Assembly: GCA_028700325.1 (NCBI GenBank)
Contig: JAQVSV010000007.1
Location: forward strand, 1 to 54,417
Direction of reading: 5' to 3'
DNA from: Elusimicrobiaceae bacterium
Lineage (GTDB): Bacteria > Elusimicrobiota > Elusimicrobia > Elusimicrobiales > Elusimicrobiaceae
Length of the DNA stretch: 54,417 nucleotides
Shown: in pieces, positions 8,240 to 17,123 of the stretch
Numbering within the stretch: the stretch's first letter is position 1
Layout: each line of letters begins with the position of its first letter
Notes under the pieces: generated by a model
What the model was told of the DNA's origin: nothing
Seen by the model: only the letters and a program-made list of their open reading frames with translations
Databases searched by the model: none
Program-made: the position numbers and the translations under genes

Positions 8240-8713
8240 TCAGAGTTTCAGGGCCGAGGTGTCGGGCAGGGTGCGGTAGAGCGCGTGAAAAAGCGCGATT
8301 GCCGCGGAGGCGGACAGATTGAGCGAACGCACGTCGCCGGAAACGGGGATTTTGAACAGCCGGTCGCTGTAATCAAGGTAGATGTCCGGCGGCAGGCCGG
8401 CCGATTCGCAGCCGAAAACGAGGCAGCTGTCGGGGTGGTACTCGGCGGTCCAGAAACTGCGTGCGCCTTTCGTCGAGAAAAAAATCAGCCGGTCGCGCGG
8501 GAATTTCCGGAGCGTCATAAACTCTCCGAAATCGGCATATCGGAAATATTGCAGTTTAGGCCAGTAATCCAGTCCGGAGCGGCGGATGGCCTTGTCGTTA
8601 ATGTCGAAGCCGAGCTTGCCGATCAGGTGCAGGGTGCTTGCGGTCGCCACGCAGGAACGGCCGATGTTGCCGGTGTTAAAAGGTATTTCGGGATTGACAA
8701 GCGCGATATGCAT
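8240..8713 (-). CDS. trmL: tRNA (cytidine/uridine-34 2'-O)-methyltransferase TrmL
   Basis: A 157-residue SPOUT (SpoU-family) methyltransferase that methylates the 2'-O of the wobble base in leucine tRNAs using SAM. All three SPOUT motifs are visible: 'NPEIPFNTGNIGRSC' at the N-terminus with the catalytic Arg, 'CLVFGCESAGLP', and 'IPVSGDVRSLNLSASAAIALF' in the trefoil knot. The length equals that of the family (about 155). No Shine-Dalgarno precedes ATG 8713. The upstream sequence is AT-rich, with TAAAAT six bases ahead of the ATG, so translation may be leaderless. It converges with the pseudokinase gene and follows the phosphorylase gene, from which it is separated by a strong terminator. Confidence 0.92.
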   Translation of the reverse strand: MHIALVNPEIPFNTGNIGRSCVATASTLHLIGKLGFDINDKAIRRSGLDYWPKLQYFRYADFGEFMTLRKFPRDRLIFFSTKGARSFWTAEYHPDSCLVFGCESAGLPPDIYLDYSDRLFKIPVSGDVRSLNLSASAAIALFHALYRTLPDTSALKL

Positions 8714-8731
8714 GGTTATATTTTATAAATT

Positions 8732-8762
8732 AAAAACCCGGAGCGGTATGCTCCGGGTTTTT
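8732..8762 (-). terminator. Terminator of the phosphorylase gene
   Basis: A perfect 13-bp stem (8732-8744 with 8750-8762) with a 5-base loop, A-rich on one side and T-rich on the other, so it can act in both directions. It lies just past the phosphorylase stop and overlaps the trmL promoter region. Confidence 0.8.
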
Positions 8763-8783
8763 CGGGTTTTTAGCCGGATACGG

Positions 8784-11339
8784 TCATTCTTCCCATTTGA
8801 TAAACATAGGCGTGAACGGGTGCGGAATATTTTCATGCCGAGGAATAACCCGTAACGCGTAGTCGTGCCGGCCGCTGTGCTCGGCGGGCAGGGTCAGTTC
8901 GTAGAGCTGGGCGTCGCCGTCGGTTCCGGCGTGGCGCATTTCGAACGGTTTGCCCTGTATCTCGCCGTGGTAGTCTATCTGGCCCAGATACAGCTGTACC
9001 GACACGTCCTGCGGGGCCAGTTCGCCCAGCCAGACTTTCGCGGTGCAGTGTATTGCGTCGCCGGCCAGTATTTCAACCTTCTGCCGGGTGGAGGCGGAAT
9101 TGTTCACGATATGCACTTTTGACCAGTTTTCCGCGATTTTATTGCGCCAGGCGGCTGTTTCGCGCGCGTTGTTCTGGGCCAGCATGGTTTTGCCGTAGCG
9201 GTGTGCCGGAATGTACATGGTGTTGTAATATTCCCTCACCATGCGGTGCGTATTGAACACCGGCGCGATTTTCCGCACCGAGCGTTTCATCATCCTGATC
9301 CAGCGGACCGGAATGCCGCTTGCGTCAATATCGTAATAAAGCGGTGCGATCTCTTTTTCAATCAGGTTGCAGATGGCTTCGGATTCCACGTTGTCGCGTT
9401 CGTCATCGTCATTGTAATGCTCGGAGCCGCCCACCGACCAGCCCACGTCGGGCGTGTTCGCTTCGCCCCACCAGCCGTCCACTATCGAAAGATTGAGCAC
9501 TCCGTTGATGGAGGATTTCATGCCGCTCGTGCCCGACGCTTCCATAGGCCGCACGGGGTTGTTAAGCCACACGTCAACGCCCTGTGTGAGATAGCGCGCC
9601 ACGTTCATGTTATAGTCTTCGACAAACAGCAGTTTGCCCTTAAACCGTTCGTCCTCCATCAGCCGCGCGATGAATTTGACCAGTTCCTTGCCCAGCGTGT
9701 CGGCCTGATGCGCTTTGCCCGCGAAAACGAGCTGGATAGGCCGCTGCGGGTTGTTCACTATCCGCGCCAGGCGGTCGAGATCCCGGAAGATCAGGTTGGC
9801 CCGTTTATAAGTGGCGAACCGGCGCGCAAACCCGATTGTAAGGGTTTTGGGGTCGAGCATGCGGTCTACGGCTTCAAGCACCGTAACGTCCGCGCCGAGG
9901 CGCTGCATCTGCCGTTTATAGCGCAGGCGCGCCATTGCGATGAGTTTTTCCTTGCGGATTTTGTGGGCGGCCCAGAATTCTTCGTCCGGGATGGAGTCAA
10001 TCGCGTCCCATTTAATGACGTCGGCGGGATTATGGATTGATTCGGCCGACCCGTCGCCCATATACTTGCTGTAAAGCGAAATATGCTCGTGCGAGATCCA
10101 TGACGCGGTGTGCACGCCGTTGGTTATGCTGCCGATCGGGATTTCCGTGAACGGCAGTCCCGGCCAGACCCGCCGCCACATGTCGCGCGAAACATCGCCG
10201 TGCAGTTTGGAGACGCCGTTGGCGTAAGCGCACATCCTGAGCGCGAGCACCGTCATGCAGAAGGTGGCCGAATCGGCGCTTTCTTTGCCCATGTCAAGAA
10301 ACTTGTCCCAGTTGATGCCCATTTGCCGGGTGTAGATCTCCATGTAGCGGCGCACCAGCTCCGGGTCGAAATGCTCGTTTCCCGCGATAACGGGGGTGTG
10401 GGTGGTGAATACGGAGCTGGCCCAGACCGTTTCACGCGCTTGGTCAAATGAAAGCTGTTTTTCCGCCATGATCTGGGCCGCACGTTCCAGCAGCAGAAAC
10501 GCGGAATGGCCTTCGTTGATGTGATACACCGTGGGGGTTATGCCCATAGCCCTGAGCGCGCGAACTCCGCCGATCCCCAGCACTATTTCCTGCCGGATGC
10601 GGGTATTGCGGTCACCGCCGTAGAGCTGTTCGGTGATAGTGCGGTGGTAGGGCGGATTTTCAGGAAGATTGGTGTCGAGCAGATAAAGCGACGTGCGCCC
10701 GACCGGTACCCGCCATATGCGCGCGCGAATATTTTCCGATCCGAGCGGCACCTCCACCGTCAGCGGAACACCGTCCCGGGTGTGGATGAGCTCTACCGGC
10801 ATGTTGGCCCAGTCGTTCTCCGGGTGGCGTTCCACCTGCCAGCCGTCGCGGTTGAGTACCTGCTGGATATAGCCTTTCTGATAAAACAGCCCCACTCCGA
10901 TCAGCGGCAGGCCGAGGTCGCTGGAACTTTTAAGATGGTCGCCGGCGAGCATGCCCAATCCGCCGGAATACATCGGCAGGCCTTCCCCTATGCCGAACTC
11001 CATGGAAAAATATGCGACAAGCGCGTCATTTTCCTGCGGAGCATGGTTGTCGGTGAACCAGGTTTTCCGGTTCTTGTAGTCGTCAAACACCCGTTTGATG
11101 TTTTGCAGTTTGGCTAAAAATTCGTTATCCCGGCTGAGTTCCGCGATGCGTTCCTCGCCCAGACTGCCCAGCACCCATTTCGGATTGCGGTGCGAGCGTT
11201 TCCATAGCGGATCGTTCATGCTTACGAACATGAGTATCGCGTCCCAGTTCCAGGTGAACCACATATTCTGGGTCAGTTCGCCCAGCGCCTGCAGATTGTC
11301 CGGCAGTTTGGGCGTGACATTGAAGGAATGAATTTTCAT
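8784..11339 (-). CDS. glgP: Alpha-glucan (glycogen/maltodextrin) phosphorylase
   Basis: An 851-residue cytoplasmic enzyme of glycosyltransferase family 35, the GlgP subgroup with the N-terminal DUF3417-type extension. It releases glucose-1-phosphate from alpha-1,4-glucans using PLP. Visible signatures are 'MYSGGLGMLAGDHLKSSSD', 'YHINEGHSAF', 'RFATYKRANL' and the PLP region 'EASGTSGMKSSINGV', whose Lys608 should bind the cofactor, followed by 'VDGWWGE'. ATG 11339 is chosen because GGAGAGGAA precedes it and the family begins with this short 'FNVTPKLP' strand; further upstream the frame is open but has no start signal. The gene stands alone between a terminator and a long intergenic region. The same window holds a ROK sugar kinase, but not close enough to be linked. 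Confidence 0.95.
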   Translation of the reverse strand: MKIHSFNVTPKLPDNLQALGELTQNMWFTWNWDAILMFVSMNDPLWKRSHRNPKWVLGSLGEERIAELSRDNEFLAKLQNIKRVFDDYKNRKTWFTDNHAPQENDALVAYFSMEFGIGEGLPMYSGGLGMLAGDHLKSSSDLGLPLIGVGLFYQKGYIQQVLNRDGWQVERHPENDWANMPVELIHTRDGVPLTVEVPLGSENIRARIWRVPVGRTSLYLLDTNLPENPPYHRTITEQLYGGDRNTRIRQEIVLGIGGVRALRAMGITPTVYHINEGHSAFLLLERAAQIMAEKQLSFDQARETVWASSVFTTHTPVIAGNEHFDPELVRRYMEIYTRQMGINWDKFLDMGKESADSATFCMTVLALRMCAYANGVSKLHGDVSRDMWRRVWPGLPFTEIPIGSITNGVHTASWISHEHISLYSKYMGDGSAESIHNPADVIKWDAIDSIPDEEFWAAHKIRKEKLIAMARLRYKRQMQRLGADVTVLEAVDRMLDPKTLTIGFARRFATYKRANLIFRDLDRLARIVNNPQRPIQLVFAGKAHQADTLGKELVKFIARLMEDERFKGKLLFVEDYNMNVARYLTQGVDVWLNNPVRPMEASGTSGMKSSINGVLNLSIVDGWWGEANTPDVGWSVGGSEHYNDDDERDNVESEAICNLIEKEIAPLYYDIDASGIPVRWIRMMKRSVRKIAPVFNTHRMVREYYNTMYIPAHRYGKTMLAQNNARETAAWRNKIAENWSKVHIVNNSASTRQKVEILAGDAIHCTAKVWLGELAPQDVSVQLYLGQIDYHGEIQGKPFEMRHAGTDGDAQLYELTLPAEHSGRHDYALRVIPRHENIPHPFTPMFIKWEE

Positions 11340-11852
11340 TGGTTCCTCTCCGCGTGTAATTTCCCGGATAAAGCGCGCTCGGTTGTGTGCTGCGGTATTA
11401 TCTCGGCTGTGAAAAGTATACAAAAATATGAAAACGCCTTCCTTGATGCGATCCGGGCGTCAAATATGCCATGTGGCGGGATTTCAGCCTGCACAATGCG
11501 CAGTGCGGCTAATGGCTGTCGAAATAGGTATAATCTCTATGTGTTGTGGAATGGGGGAAGGAAATGAAACCAGCATTTGGATTTATTGTCGCGACAAGCA
11601 TAGGTTTGTTTGCGGGAGTTTCCGCCTTCGCTTATTCGCCTGCCGGGTACCCCGGCGCGGTGTGATGCCGGGGTCAAGTTTGCCTGGCCGTATTATACCG
11701 AGCTGTATGAATATTCACCGCGCCACAAAATAAACGCAAACAGCCATTGCCGTGGCTAAAAACAGAATTCTTGTTTTATGAAGCCCGGCGGTATTGAGTC
11801 CGGCCATAGCTATATGCTCCCCCCGATTGCTGGTGACGGTTCGTTCCCGCGG
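11340..11852. other. Long intergenic region with a gene remnant
   Basis: There are 513 bases between two minus-strand genes. The only structured content I can support is a TATAAT at 11529-11534 (no clear -35) and a broken plus-strand signal-peptide gene at 11564-11759. Other open frames here lack start signals. No terminator was found for the OB-like gene that ends at 11853. Confidence 0.5.
11564..11759 (+). pseudogene. Remnant of a small exported-protein gene
   Basis: GGAAGG precedes ATG 11564. The first 33 codons read like a signal peptide ('MKPAFGFIVATSIGLFAGVSAFA', shown in part) and then stop at TGA 11663-11665. Shifting frame at about 11650-11661 restores a protein-like stretch ('GVKFAWPYYTELYEYSPRHK') that runs to TAA 11757-11759. 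A TATAAT (11529-11534) lies upstream. This looks like a truncated or frameshifted exported protein, not a working gene. The alternative is a genuine 33-residue peptide. Confidence 0.35.
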
Positions 11853-12266
11853 TTATTTGGCGGTTGTCGTGGTGCTGGCCTTGACAGCGGCGGTTTCCGC
11901 CGCGCCGGTCATGGTTATGCTTGAGGCGCGCAGAACGTTCGTGAACGGAGTTTCATTCAGTGTCAGTTTTTCCTTGAATATTCCGCAGGCGATCACTTCC
12001 CGGCTTGTGTCCGCCGCAAGTTTGCGGAAATAAACAATATTGATCGAGGCTCCGTTATTGTCGAGCGTGGTTGTGTAGCCCGGCGCTTTGCCCGCGAGCG
12101 TTGTTATGCCGCCGCCCAGCCGGCCGCTTGCGCAGACCTGTTTGCCGTGATAGGCGGCGGGCGTTTTGGCGATAACGTCGGCTCCTGTGACACCGCTCAC
12201 TTTTTCGACCGCCTGGCAGGGGGCGGCGAAAAACGCGGCGGCGGTCAGTACAAGTGCTTTTTTCAT
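11853..12266 (-). CDS. Small exported protein, possible OB fold
   Basis: A 137-residue protein. ATG 12266 has AAGGAG upstream and opens a clear signal peptide: 'MKKALVLTAAAFFAAPCQA'. The mature part, with 'SGVTGADVIAKTPAAYHGKQVCASGRL' in two pieces, then 'GYTTTLDNNGASINIVYF' and 'VIACGIFKEKLTL', has the spacing of strands seen in periplasmic OB-fold (tRNA_anti-like) proteins. That fold call is inference from pattern only. The tail is Thr/Lys-rich. It is the last gene of a minus-strand run (permease, DUF2148, TPR protein, this gene), 25 bases after the TPR gene. Function unknown. Confidence 0.65.
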   Translation of the reverse strand: MKKALVLTAAAFFAAPCQAVEKVSGVTGADVIAKTPAAYHGKQVCASGRLGGGITTLAGKAPGYTTTLDNNGASINIVYFRKLAADTSREVIACGIFKEKLTLNETPFTNVLRASSITMTGAAETAAVKASTTTTAK

Positions 12267-12291
12267 GGGTTTTTCTCCTTGAAGATTTAAT

Positions 12292-13551
12292 TTAGATAGG
12301 GGTTTTGACGAGCTTCCGTTTTTCACAGGCTGCGCGGTTGCCCATATCGCAGGCGTCGTCGTAATCCTGCAGGGCCGCTGCGGCGTCATCAAGCAGTTCA
12401 TAAAGCATAGCGCGGTAAAAATAGCAGTCGGACGGGTCAAAAAGATTTTCATTGGACGGACGGTTTATGTCCGGCTTTGCCTGCCTGATTGATATGCATT
12501 TATTGAAATCCGCCAGCGCGGCGTCGGTTTGCCCGTTATTTAATTCGATCTGCCCGCGCCGGCCGTACACTTCGGCGGTGATATTGGTGGCGGGCGGGGT
12601 GTGGGAGGCGTCTTCGGGATCAAGATAGCCGGCGTAGTCCGCCAGCGCGGCCGTAAACGCTTTCTGCATAAACTGGCACGAGCCCTGCGCCGCCATATAA
12701 TCCCGGTTATCCGCGCCGCCCATGATTTTAGCCTCGTCAATGTCGGCCAGCCCCTCGGCGGAATTGCCGCGCAGGCAGTAAAGCACGCCCCGGTTTAGAA
12801 AACTCTTTCGCATGATGGAGGCGTGCCGCGCGGGGTAGGCGGTTTTTATGGCCTGATCAAAATCGGCGAACGCTTTGTCGTTATTATGAAAACATAATCC
12901 GTACAGAAGCGCGCGCTGGTAGTACAGTTCCGCGCGTTCGCTTTTGCCGCAAAGTTTGAGCGCGCGGGAAATTTCGTGCTCTGACTTGGCGCATTTCCCC
13001 TGCAGCTGATAAATGCGGGAAAGCAGTTTTGCCGCATCAAGCGCTTTGGGGTTTGCGGCGATGGCCCAGCGCAGGTCCGACGCGGCTCTGTTCCAGTCTT
13101 TCATGTGCGCATAAACCGCTCCGCGTTTTTCAAAAAGCTGGCCTTTGAGCTTTTTGCCGTATCCGGGCCGCCATCTGCCCAGTGCCTGGGTGTAGAACGG
13201 CAGTTTCCCTTCTTCAGAAGGTTCCAGATCGCCCTGCAGAAGCAGTTTTTCGTAACTGGTTCTCTCCCGGTCTTCCCGGAATTCCGCTTCCTGCTCCGCC
13301 CGTATTTTTCGCAGAGCCCGTGCCGACGGCCCCGCCGGCGCGGCGCTGGCGGGCGCGGTGCTGACGGCGTTAATGCCCGACACAGTCTGCATTGCGGCGG
13401 CCGGAGCGCCTGCGGAGGCGTCCGTTCCCGCAGGCGGCACGGAACTGACGGTTACCGCCGCGGTTGACTGCACGGCGTCCTGCACCGGCTGGGCGCATAC
13501 CGCGCCGGGCAGAGCAGCCAGCGTTATGAAAAACAATCTGATTCTCACCAC
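12292..13551 (-). CDS. Exported TPR-repeat protein
   Basis: A 419-residue protein with a signal peptide ('MVRIRLFFITLAALPGAVCA'), a low-complexity Ala/Pro/Val linker to about residue 85, then tandem TPR-like helices. Examples are 'RGAVYAHMKDWNRAASDLRWAI', given here in pieces ('AVYAHMKDWNRAASDLR'), 'AELYYQRALLYG', 'FADFDQAIKTAYP', 'GLADIDEAKIMGG', 'AALADFNKCISI' and 'AALQDYDDACDMGN'. TPRs bind partner proteins, and the signal peptide puts them in the periplasm. The start is GTG 13551 (a second GTG follows immediately), preceded by AGGAAG, which itself overlaps the end of the DUF2148 gene; the stop of that gene is one base away. This indicates translational coupling. The partner is unknown. 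Confidence 0.8.
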   Translation of the reverse strand: MVRIRLFFITLAALPGAVCAQPVQDAVQSTAAVTVSSVPPAGTDASAGAPAAAMQTVSGINAVSTAPASAAPAGPSARALRKIRAEQEAEFREDRERTSYEKLLLQGDLEPSEEGKLPFYTQALGRWRPGYGKKLKGQLFEKRGAVYAHMKDWNRAASDLRWAIAANPKALDAAKLLSRIYQLQGKCAKSEHEISRALKLCGKSERAELYYQRALLYGLCFHNNDKAFADFDQAIKTAYPARHASIMRKSFLNRGVLYCLRGNSAEGLADIDEAKIMGGADNRDYMAAQGSCQFMQKAFTAALADYAGYLDPEDASHTPPATNITAEVYGRRGQIELNNGQTDAALADFNKCISIRQAKPDINRPSNENLFDPSDCYFYRAMLYELLDDAAAALQDYDDACDMGNRAACEKRKLVKTPI

Positions 13552-13552
13552 G

Positions 13553-14080
13553 TCACTTCCTGTCGAAAAACGGGTTTTTCCCGGTAGCCGAAAGCGGAAA
13601 TCCGAACACGATTTTGGCGTCCGGCCCCAATAACCCCAGTTCCATCGCAGCCTGCCCTATAGTATACATTACTCTGGTGTCAACGCGCTCGTCCGCGGCG
13701 GCCGCCGCGGCTGACCCGAGCGCTATGCCGAGGTTGACGACGCCGAACACGCACGGCGCTGCCTGCGGTTTCTCGGCGCACGAGGCAAACCCGCACATCC
13801 CGCATTTTTTAAGGCCGCGCGGCCCGGTTGACGCACCGACAAGCACCACGCAGGAACTGGCGGCCACGTTATCTGCGTCGCGGCTGAAAAAAGGAATTCC
13901 ATGCCGCGCGGCCAGTTCGCGCATTTTCGCGGCCAGAGCGGCGAGATCGTCGCCGTCAAGTTTCGCGATCAGCAGATTGTCTATGCCGTGCGCTTTTGGA
14001 GCGGTGCGGGCAGCCGTCATAAGTTTATCCGCGACAGAGAGCAGATGCGCCGTCCGATTGTTTTCTTCGGTTATCATCAT
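13553..14080 (-). CDS. DUF2148 ferredoxin-like domain protein
   Basis: A 175-residue cytoplasmic protein of the DUF2148 family. The hallmark is a compact cysteine cluster 'CGMCGFASC' at about residue 95, followed by 'CVFGVVNLGIALGSAAAAAADE' (in pieces) and 'GLLGPDAKIVFGFPLS'. Family members are often called ferredoxin-domain proteins and may bind an Fe-S cluster; their reaction is not known. I start it at the first of two adjacent ATGs (14080). The GAGGGG that serves as ribosome site lies within the last codons of the upstream permease gene, so the two are coupled. The neighbours give no firm clue to function. Confidence 0.8.
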   Translation of the reverse strand: MMITEENNRTAHLLSVADKLMTAARTAPKAHGIDNLLIAKLDGDDLAALAAKMRELAARHGIPFFSRDADNVAASSCVVLVGASTGPRGLKKCGMCGFASCAEKPQAAPCVFGVVNLGIALGSAAAAAADERVDTRVMYTIGQAAMELGLLGPDAKIVFGFPLSATGKNPFFDRK

Positions 14081-14085
14081 TGCCG

Positions 14086-15426
14086 TTACCCCTCGGTAAA
14101 GAATATGTACCGCACAACAAAAACCAGCGCCAGCGCCCACGCTTCCCAGGACACTTCTTTGCGGCCGCCGGTCAGCAGTTTTAAAACCGGATAGCTGATA
14201 AAGCCGATTGCAATGCCGTCGGCGATATTATAGGTGAGCGGGATCAGCGCGATGATAAGAAAGGCCGGCACGAATTCGGAAAATTCAGCCCAGTTGATAT
14301 GCCGAACTCCGCTCATCATAAGCGCGCCCACCATAACCAGAGCCGGCGCGGTTACCGGCTGGATGACGAGCTTGCCCGGCAAGGTTACCGTGCCGCCGAA
14401 CATTGTCAGCAGCGGCGAGATGAACAGCGCCAGCAGGAAGCAGAGTCCCGCCGTTACCGCGGTCAGGCCGGTTCGTCCGCCCTGCGCGATGCCGGTGGAG
14501 CTTTCGATATAGCTGGAAACGGTTGAATTGCCGAGCATAGCGCCCGCCGTGGTTGCCAGCGCGTCGGTCATCAGCGCGCGCGGAATGTTTTTGAGAGTGC
14601 CTTCCCTGTCCACCAGCCCGGCCTGCACGCCCAGGCCGATAAGCGTGCCCATAGTGTCGAAAATCATCATAAACAGCAGGATCAGCACCACTGACAGCGT
14701 CTGCCAGCGCCATAAACCGGAAAAATCAAACTGAAACAGCGTCGGCGTTATGGAAGGCGGCATGCTTATTATCCCGCCGAACTCGATCGTGCCCATAATC
14801 CAAAGCGCGGCGGCGGTAGCGGTCATGCCCCATAAAATCGCGCCCGGGACTTTCCGCCCGAACAATCCCGCCGTAAGGAAAAATCCGCAGATTCCGGCGA
14901 GCACTTCCGGCTGATGTATGGGGCCAAGCTGCACGAGCGTAGCCTGATTCGCCGTCACCAGCCCCATTTCTTTCAGCCCGATAAAGGTTATGAACAGCCC
15001 GATTCCGGCGGAGATGCCGAATTTCAGCGAAGCGGGAATCACCGCAATGAGGCGCTGCCGTATTTTCGTCAGGTTAAGCGCGAAAAACAGTATGCCCGAC
15101 ACCAGCACCATTGACAGGCCCTGCCGCCAGCTGTACCCCATGCCCAGCACCACTGTATATGCGAAAAAGAAATTCTCGCCCATCAGCGGGGCCTGCGCGA
15201 TGGGCAGTCTGGCGACCAGCCCCATCATCAGGCAGGCCAGCGCGCTTGCAATGCAGGTGGAGGTGAACACTGCGCCTTTGTCAAGTCCGGCCGCGCCCAG
15301 TACCTGCGGCTGGACGAACAGGATGTACGACATCGCCAGAAAAATGGTTATCCCCGCGGAAATTTCGGTTCTGAAAGACGAGCCGTGTTTTTCCAGTTCA
15401 AAAAACTTTCCAGCCTGTTCAAACAT
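14086..15426 (-). CDS. NCS2-family purine (adenine/guanine/hypoxanthine) permease
   Basis: A 446-residue inner-membrane transporter of the AzgA-like NCS2 branch, expected to import purine bases with protons. Family features are 'SAGITIFLAMSYILFVQP' near the N-terminus, 'ACLMMGLVARLPIAQAPLMG', 'KFGISAGIGLFITFIGLK', the substrate-site helix 'DTMGTLIGLGVQAGLVD', and 'NSTVSSYIESSTGIAQGGRTG'. About 12-14 hydrophobic segments are present. ATG 15426 gives the family N-terminus (MFEQAGKFFEL). No Shine-Dalgarno is present. Instead an extended -10 promoter ends six bases before the ATG, so the message is probably leaderless. It heads a four-gene run. Confidence 0.9.
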   Translation of the reverse strand: MFEQAGKFFELEKHGSSFRTEISAGITIFLAMSYILFVQPQVLGAAGLDKGAVFTSTCIASALACLMMGLVARLPIAQAPLMGENFFFAYTVVLGMGYSWRQGLSMVLVSGILFFALNLTKIRQRLIAVIPASLKFGISAGIGLFITFIGLKEMGLVTANQATLVQLGPIHQPEVLAGICGFFLTAGLFGRKVPGAILWGMTATAAALWIMGTIEFGGIISMPPSITPTLFQFDFSGLWRWQTLSVVLILLFMMIFDTMGTLIGLGVQAGLVDREGTLKNIPRALMTDALATTAGAMLGNSTVSSYIESSTGIAQGGRTGLTAVTAGLCFLLALFISPLLTMFGGTVTLPGKLVIQPVTAPALVMVGALMMSGVRHINWAEFSEFVPAFLIIALIPLTYNIADGIAIGFISYPVLKLLTGGRKEVSWEAWALALVFVVRYIFFTEG

Positions 15427-15432
15427 AATGGT

Positions 15433-15461
15433 ACTATAGCAAGTTCTGACCGGCACGGCAA
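15433..15461 (-). promoter_or_regulatory. Extended -10 promoter giving a leaderless permease mRNA
   Basis: On the minus strand: TTGCCG (15456-15461), a 17-base spacer, then TATAGT (15433-15438) preceded by TGC, an extended -10. The -10 is followed by exactly six bases and then ATG 15426, so transcription should start at the A of the start codon. Confidence 0.6.
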
Positions 15462-15493
15462 TACAAAGGCTGGTCTAGCCCGGGATTTTCCCG

Positions 15494-15527
15494 GCGCGGC
15501 GGGCTGATCCGCCGGGCTTCGTTTTTT
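15494..15527 (+). terminator. Orphan terminator-like hairpin
   Basis: Stem GC-G-CGGCGG/CCGCCG-G-GC with a 6-base loop and a T6 run at 15522-15527. It is oriented for plus-strand transcripts, yet no plus-strand gene precedes it. It might stop antisense readthrough towards the kor region. Confidence 0.4.
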
Positions 15528-15568
15528 AAGGCAGGTTGTAACAACCCTGTACGCCGCCGCGGCATTTA

Positions 15569-15681
15569 TAAATTCCGCTCACAAAAATACGCGCTGGCCG
15601 GCACGGCATAATGATTGCCGGCATGGCACAGCTCAAGCAGGGGGATGGAGCGTGTAACCCTGCGCAAGCCGGGTAAACGAA
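15569..15681. repeat. Dispersed intergenic repeat, copy A
   Basis: Shares blocks with 34628-34696. They are TAAATTCCGCTCACAAAA at the left end, GAGCGTGTAACCC in the middle and GGGTAAACGAA at the right end. Copy A carries about 40 extra bases between the left and middle blocks. Neither copy codes convincingly. Surrounding sequence (15462-15781) holds no gene that I can support. Confidence 0.5.
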
Positions 15682-15781
15682 TTTTGGATCAAAAGAAACC
15701 CACGGCTTGCCGGTAAAGCGTAATAACAACCGGCAGGCCAATGGCACAGCCGGGGGGAGGTTCCGGTGTTGCCGGGGCAGT

Positions 15782-15812
15782 AAAAACCCCGCCTTGCGGG
15801 CGGGGTTTTTTT
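15782..15812 (-). terminator. Terminator of the korDABC operon
   Basis: Perfect stem AAAAACCCCGCC/GGCGGGGTTTTT (15782-15793 and 15799-15810) with a 5-base loop. It lies 16 bases beyond the korC stop and ends in T's on the minus strand. Confidence 0.85.
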
Positions 15813-15828
15813 GAGCAGGACAAATGCT

Positions 15829-16373
15829 TCAGTTTTGCGATTTTACGAACGAGAACCCTTTTTCCAGCGCTTTTTTATTAAGTTCCAGCGCTTCCGGTTT
15901 GGCCCGCTTGAATACTTTCGGCATGGCTTTGGCGATGGCGTCGGTTGAAACCGCGCCCGTCGCCGCGGCGAACACGCCCAGCATCAGCAGGTTGCCCACT
16001 TTGGGCGAGCCCGCTTCTTCGGCCAGCTCGTTGAACGGCACCGAAATGATCTTTATGTCCGTGCGCTTGGGCGCGGTGCGCACGAGCGAGCTGTTGATGA
16101 TAAGAATACCGCCTTCCCGCACGAGCGGCTCGAATTTGGAAAGCGACGGCTCGTTCATCACGATCGCCACCGTCGGGTTCGAAACGACCGGGGATGACAC
16201 TTCCTTGTCGGAAATCACCACCGAGCAGTTTGCCGTGCCGCCGCGCATCTCCGCGCCGTAGGCCGGGAACCAGCTGACGTTCCTGCCTTCGATCATGCCC
16301 GCGTAGGCCAGCAATACTCCGGCCGAAACCACGCCCTGCCCGCCGAAACCTGAAATTCTTATTCCGTGATACA

Positions 16374-16374
<1 letters not shown>
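15829..16374 (-). CDS. korC: 2-oxoacid:ferredoxin oxidoreductase, gamma subunit
   Basis: A 181-residue subunit of a four-part 2-oxoglutarate-type ferredoxin oxidoreductase, which interconverts a 2-oxoacid plus CoA with acyl-CoA, CO2 and reduced ferredoxin. It begins with the family motif 'RISGFGGQGVVSAGVLLA' and contains 'YGAEMRGGTANCSVVIS' and 'NLLMLGVFAAATGAV', all typical gamma-domain signatures. Its ATG shares one base with the korB stop (TAATG), giving tight coupling. Gene order D-A-B-C equals that of the oor/kor operons for 2-oxoglutarate. Branched-chain (Vor) complexes have similar subunits, so the substrate is inferred mainly from the order and from the ATP-citrate lyase set elsewhere in the window. 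Confidence 0.9.

Positions 16375-17119
<745 letters not shown>

Positions 17120-17123
<4 letters not shown>

Noticed and set aside
9201-10040. Open frame of about 279 codons opposite the phosphorylase
   Set aside because: No ribosome site or domain; the phosphorylase explains the region fully.
15526-15747. A 73-codon minus-strand frame across repeat copy A
   Set aside because: No ribosome site. Similarity to a frame in copy B follows from the DNA repeat and shows no codon-position bias that I can see.
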